A stretch of 35,417 nt of DNA. It comes from Pseudomonadota bacterium (GTDB taxonomy: Bacteria > Pseudomonadota > Gammaproteobacteria > Xanthomonadales > Rhodanobacteraceae). Position numbers and translations under genes: made by a program. Location: positions 1-35,417 of the forward strand of contig JAJZET010000283.1 in the NCBI GenBank assembly GCA_021805685.1, read 5' to 3'. Below, one piece after another: positions 35,347-35,417 of this stretch (the stretch's first letter is position 1; each line of letters starts with the position of its first letter). The notes beneath the pieces were generated by a model that saw nothing but the letters and a program-made list of their open reading frames with translations, had not been told where the DNA came from and did not search any database.

Positions 35347-35417
35347 CTCACCGGGACGAAATGTCCCTTAGCGGAAAGCTCCGCGGTGGCAAGATCTTTG
35401 ACAGTGTGCACAGGTGA
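35347..35417 (+). ncRNA. Start of rRNA operon leader with boxA-like sequence (cut by window edge)
   Basis: The leader has two hairpins, GGGAC-GAAAT-GTCCC (35353-35367) and GCGGA-AAGC-TCCGC (35371-35384), then GATCTTTGACA (35393-35403), which resembles the boxA antitermination signal, and GTGTGCACAGG, much like the sequence before 16S genes in Xanthomonadales. The 16S gene itself is not in the window. Confidence 0.65.

Overview
The window is a GC-rich (roughly 65-70 %) piece of chromosome from a gammaproteobacterium. It is most likely Xanthomonadales/Lysobacterales, probably the Rhodanobacteraceae (Dyella/Rhodanobacter/Luteibacter type). This rests on gene content and protein resemblance: a short-form Adk, a PPi-dependent phosphofructokinase, a tolC-pcm pair, a 'CCCTCTCCC...GGGAGAGGG' intergenic repeat, and LPS genes. 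It is inference, not a database match. Nearly all of it is ordinary core genome with tight gene spacing. There are no insertion sequences, phage genes, tRNAs or CRISPR arrays.

Layout. 1-3400: LPS and envelope block, with a partial GT4 glycosyltransferase, a polysaccharide deacetylase and an LpxL-type acyltransferase on the minus strand, divergent from waaA. 3419-6340: tolC and pcm (minus), divergent from a TetR regulator. 6390-8484: TPP riboswitch plus thiC. 8507-13479: minus-strand genes for a zinc-type oxidoreductase, soluble pyrophosphatase (ppa), a prolyl 4-hydroxylase-like dioxygenase and an S9 prolyl oligopeptidase. 13574-18907: a phosphate-energy block with a membrane H+-pyrophosphatase (hppA), ATP-dependent PfkB, PPi-dependent Pfp and, divergently, adk. 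19100-23579: mpl, a GT2 glycosyltransferase, a LON-domain protein, an SDR and glyoxalase I. 23747-30723: a sigma-54 activator facing a six-gene secreted-protein operon. 31014-35117: argD, hemL, thiE, rubredoxin, a small ORF and a DUF192 protein. The last 100 bases look like the promoter and antitermination leader of an rRNA operon whose 16S gene lies just beyond the window.

The most notable system is the minus-strand operon at 25106-30660. Its six genes match, in number, order and character, the fapABCDEF functional-amyloid operon known from Pseudomonas: a small exported protein, two Gly/Asn/Ala-rich proteins with three imperfect repeats each, a C39-type cysteine peptidase, another exported protein, and an outer-membrane barrel with an N-terminal coiled coil. 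A perfect -24/-12 sigma-54 promoter precedes the first gene. A pair of inverted GTTACAC/GTGTAAC motifs lies about 107 and 176 bases upstream of the expected start of transcription. A VpsR-like enhancer-binding protein is encoded at the far end. Together these suggest a self-contained, sigma-54-controlled amyloid or biofilm fibre system. Its mature secreted proteins contain no cysteine apart from the peptidase's catalytic one.

A second theme is pyrophosphate: ppa, hppA and pfp lie within about 8.5 kb of each other, with pfkB between hppA and pfp. This suggests glycolytic flux coupled to PPi, with part of the PPi energy stored as a proton gradient.
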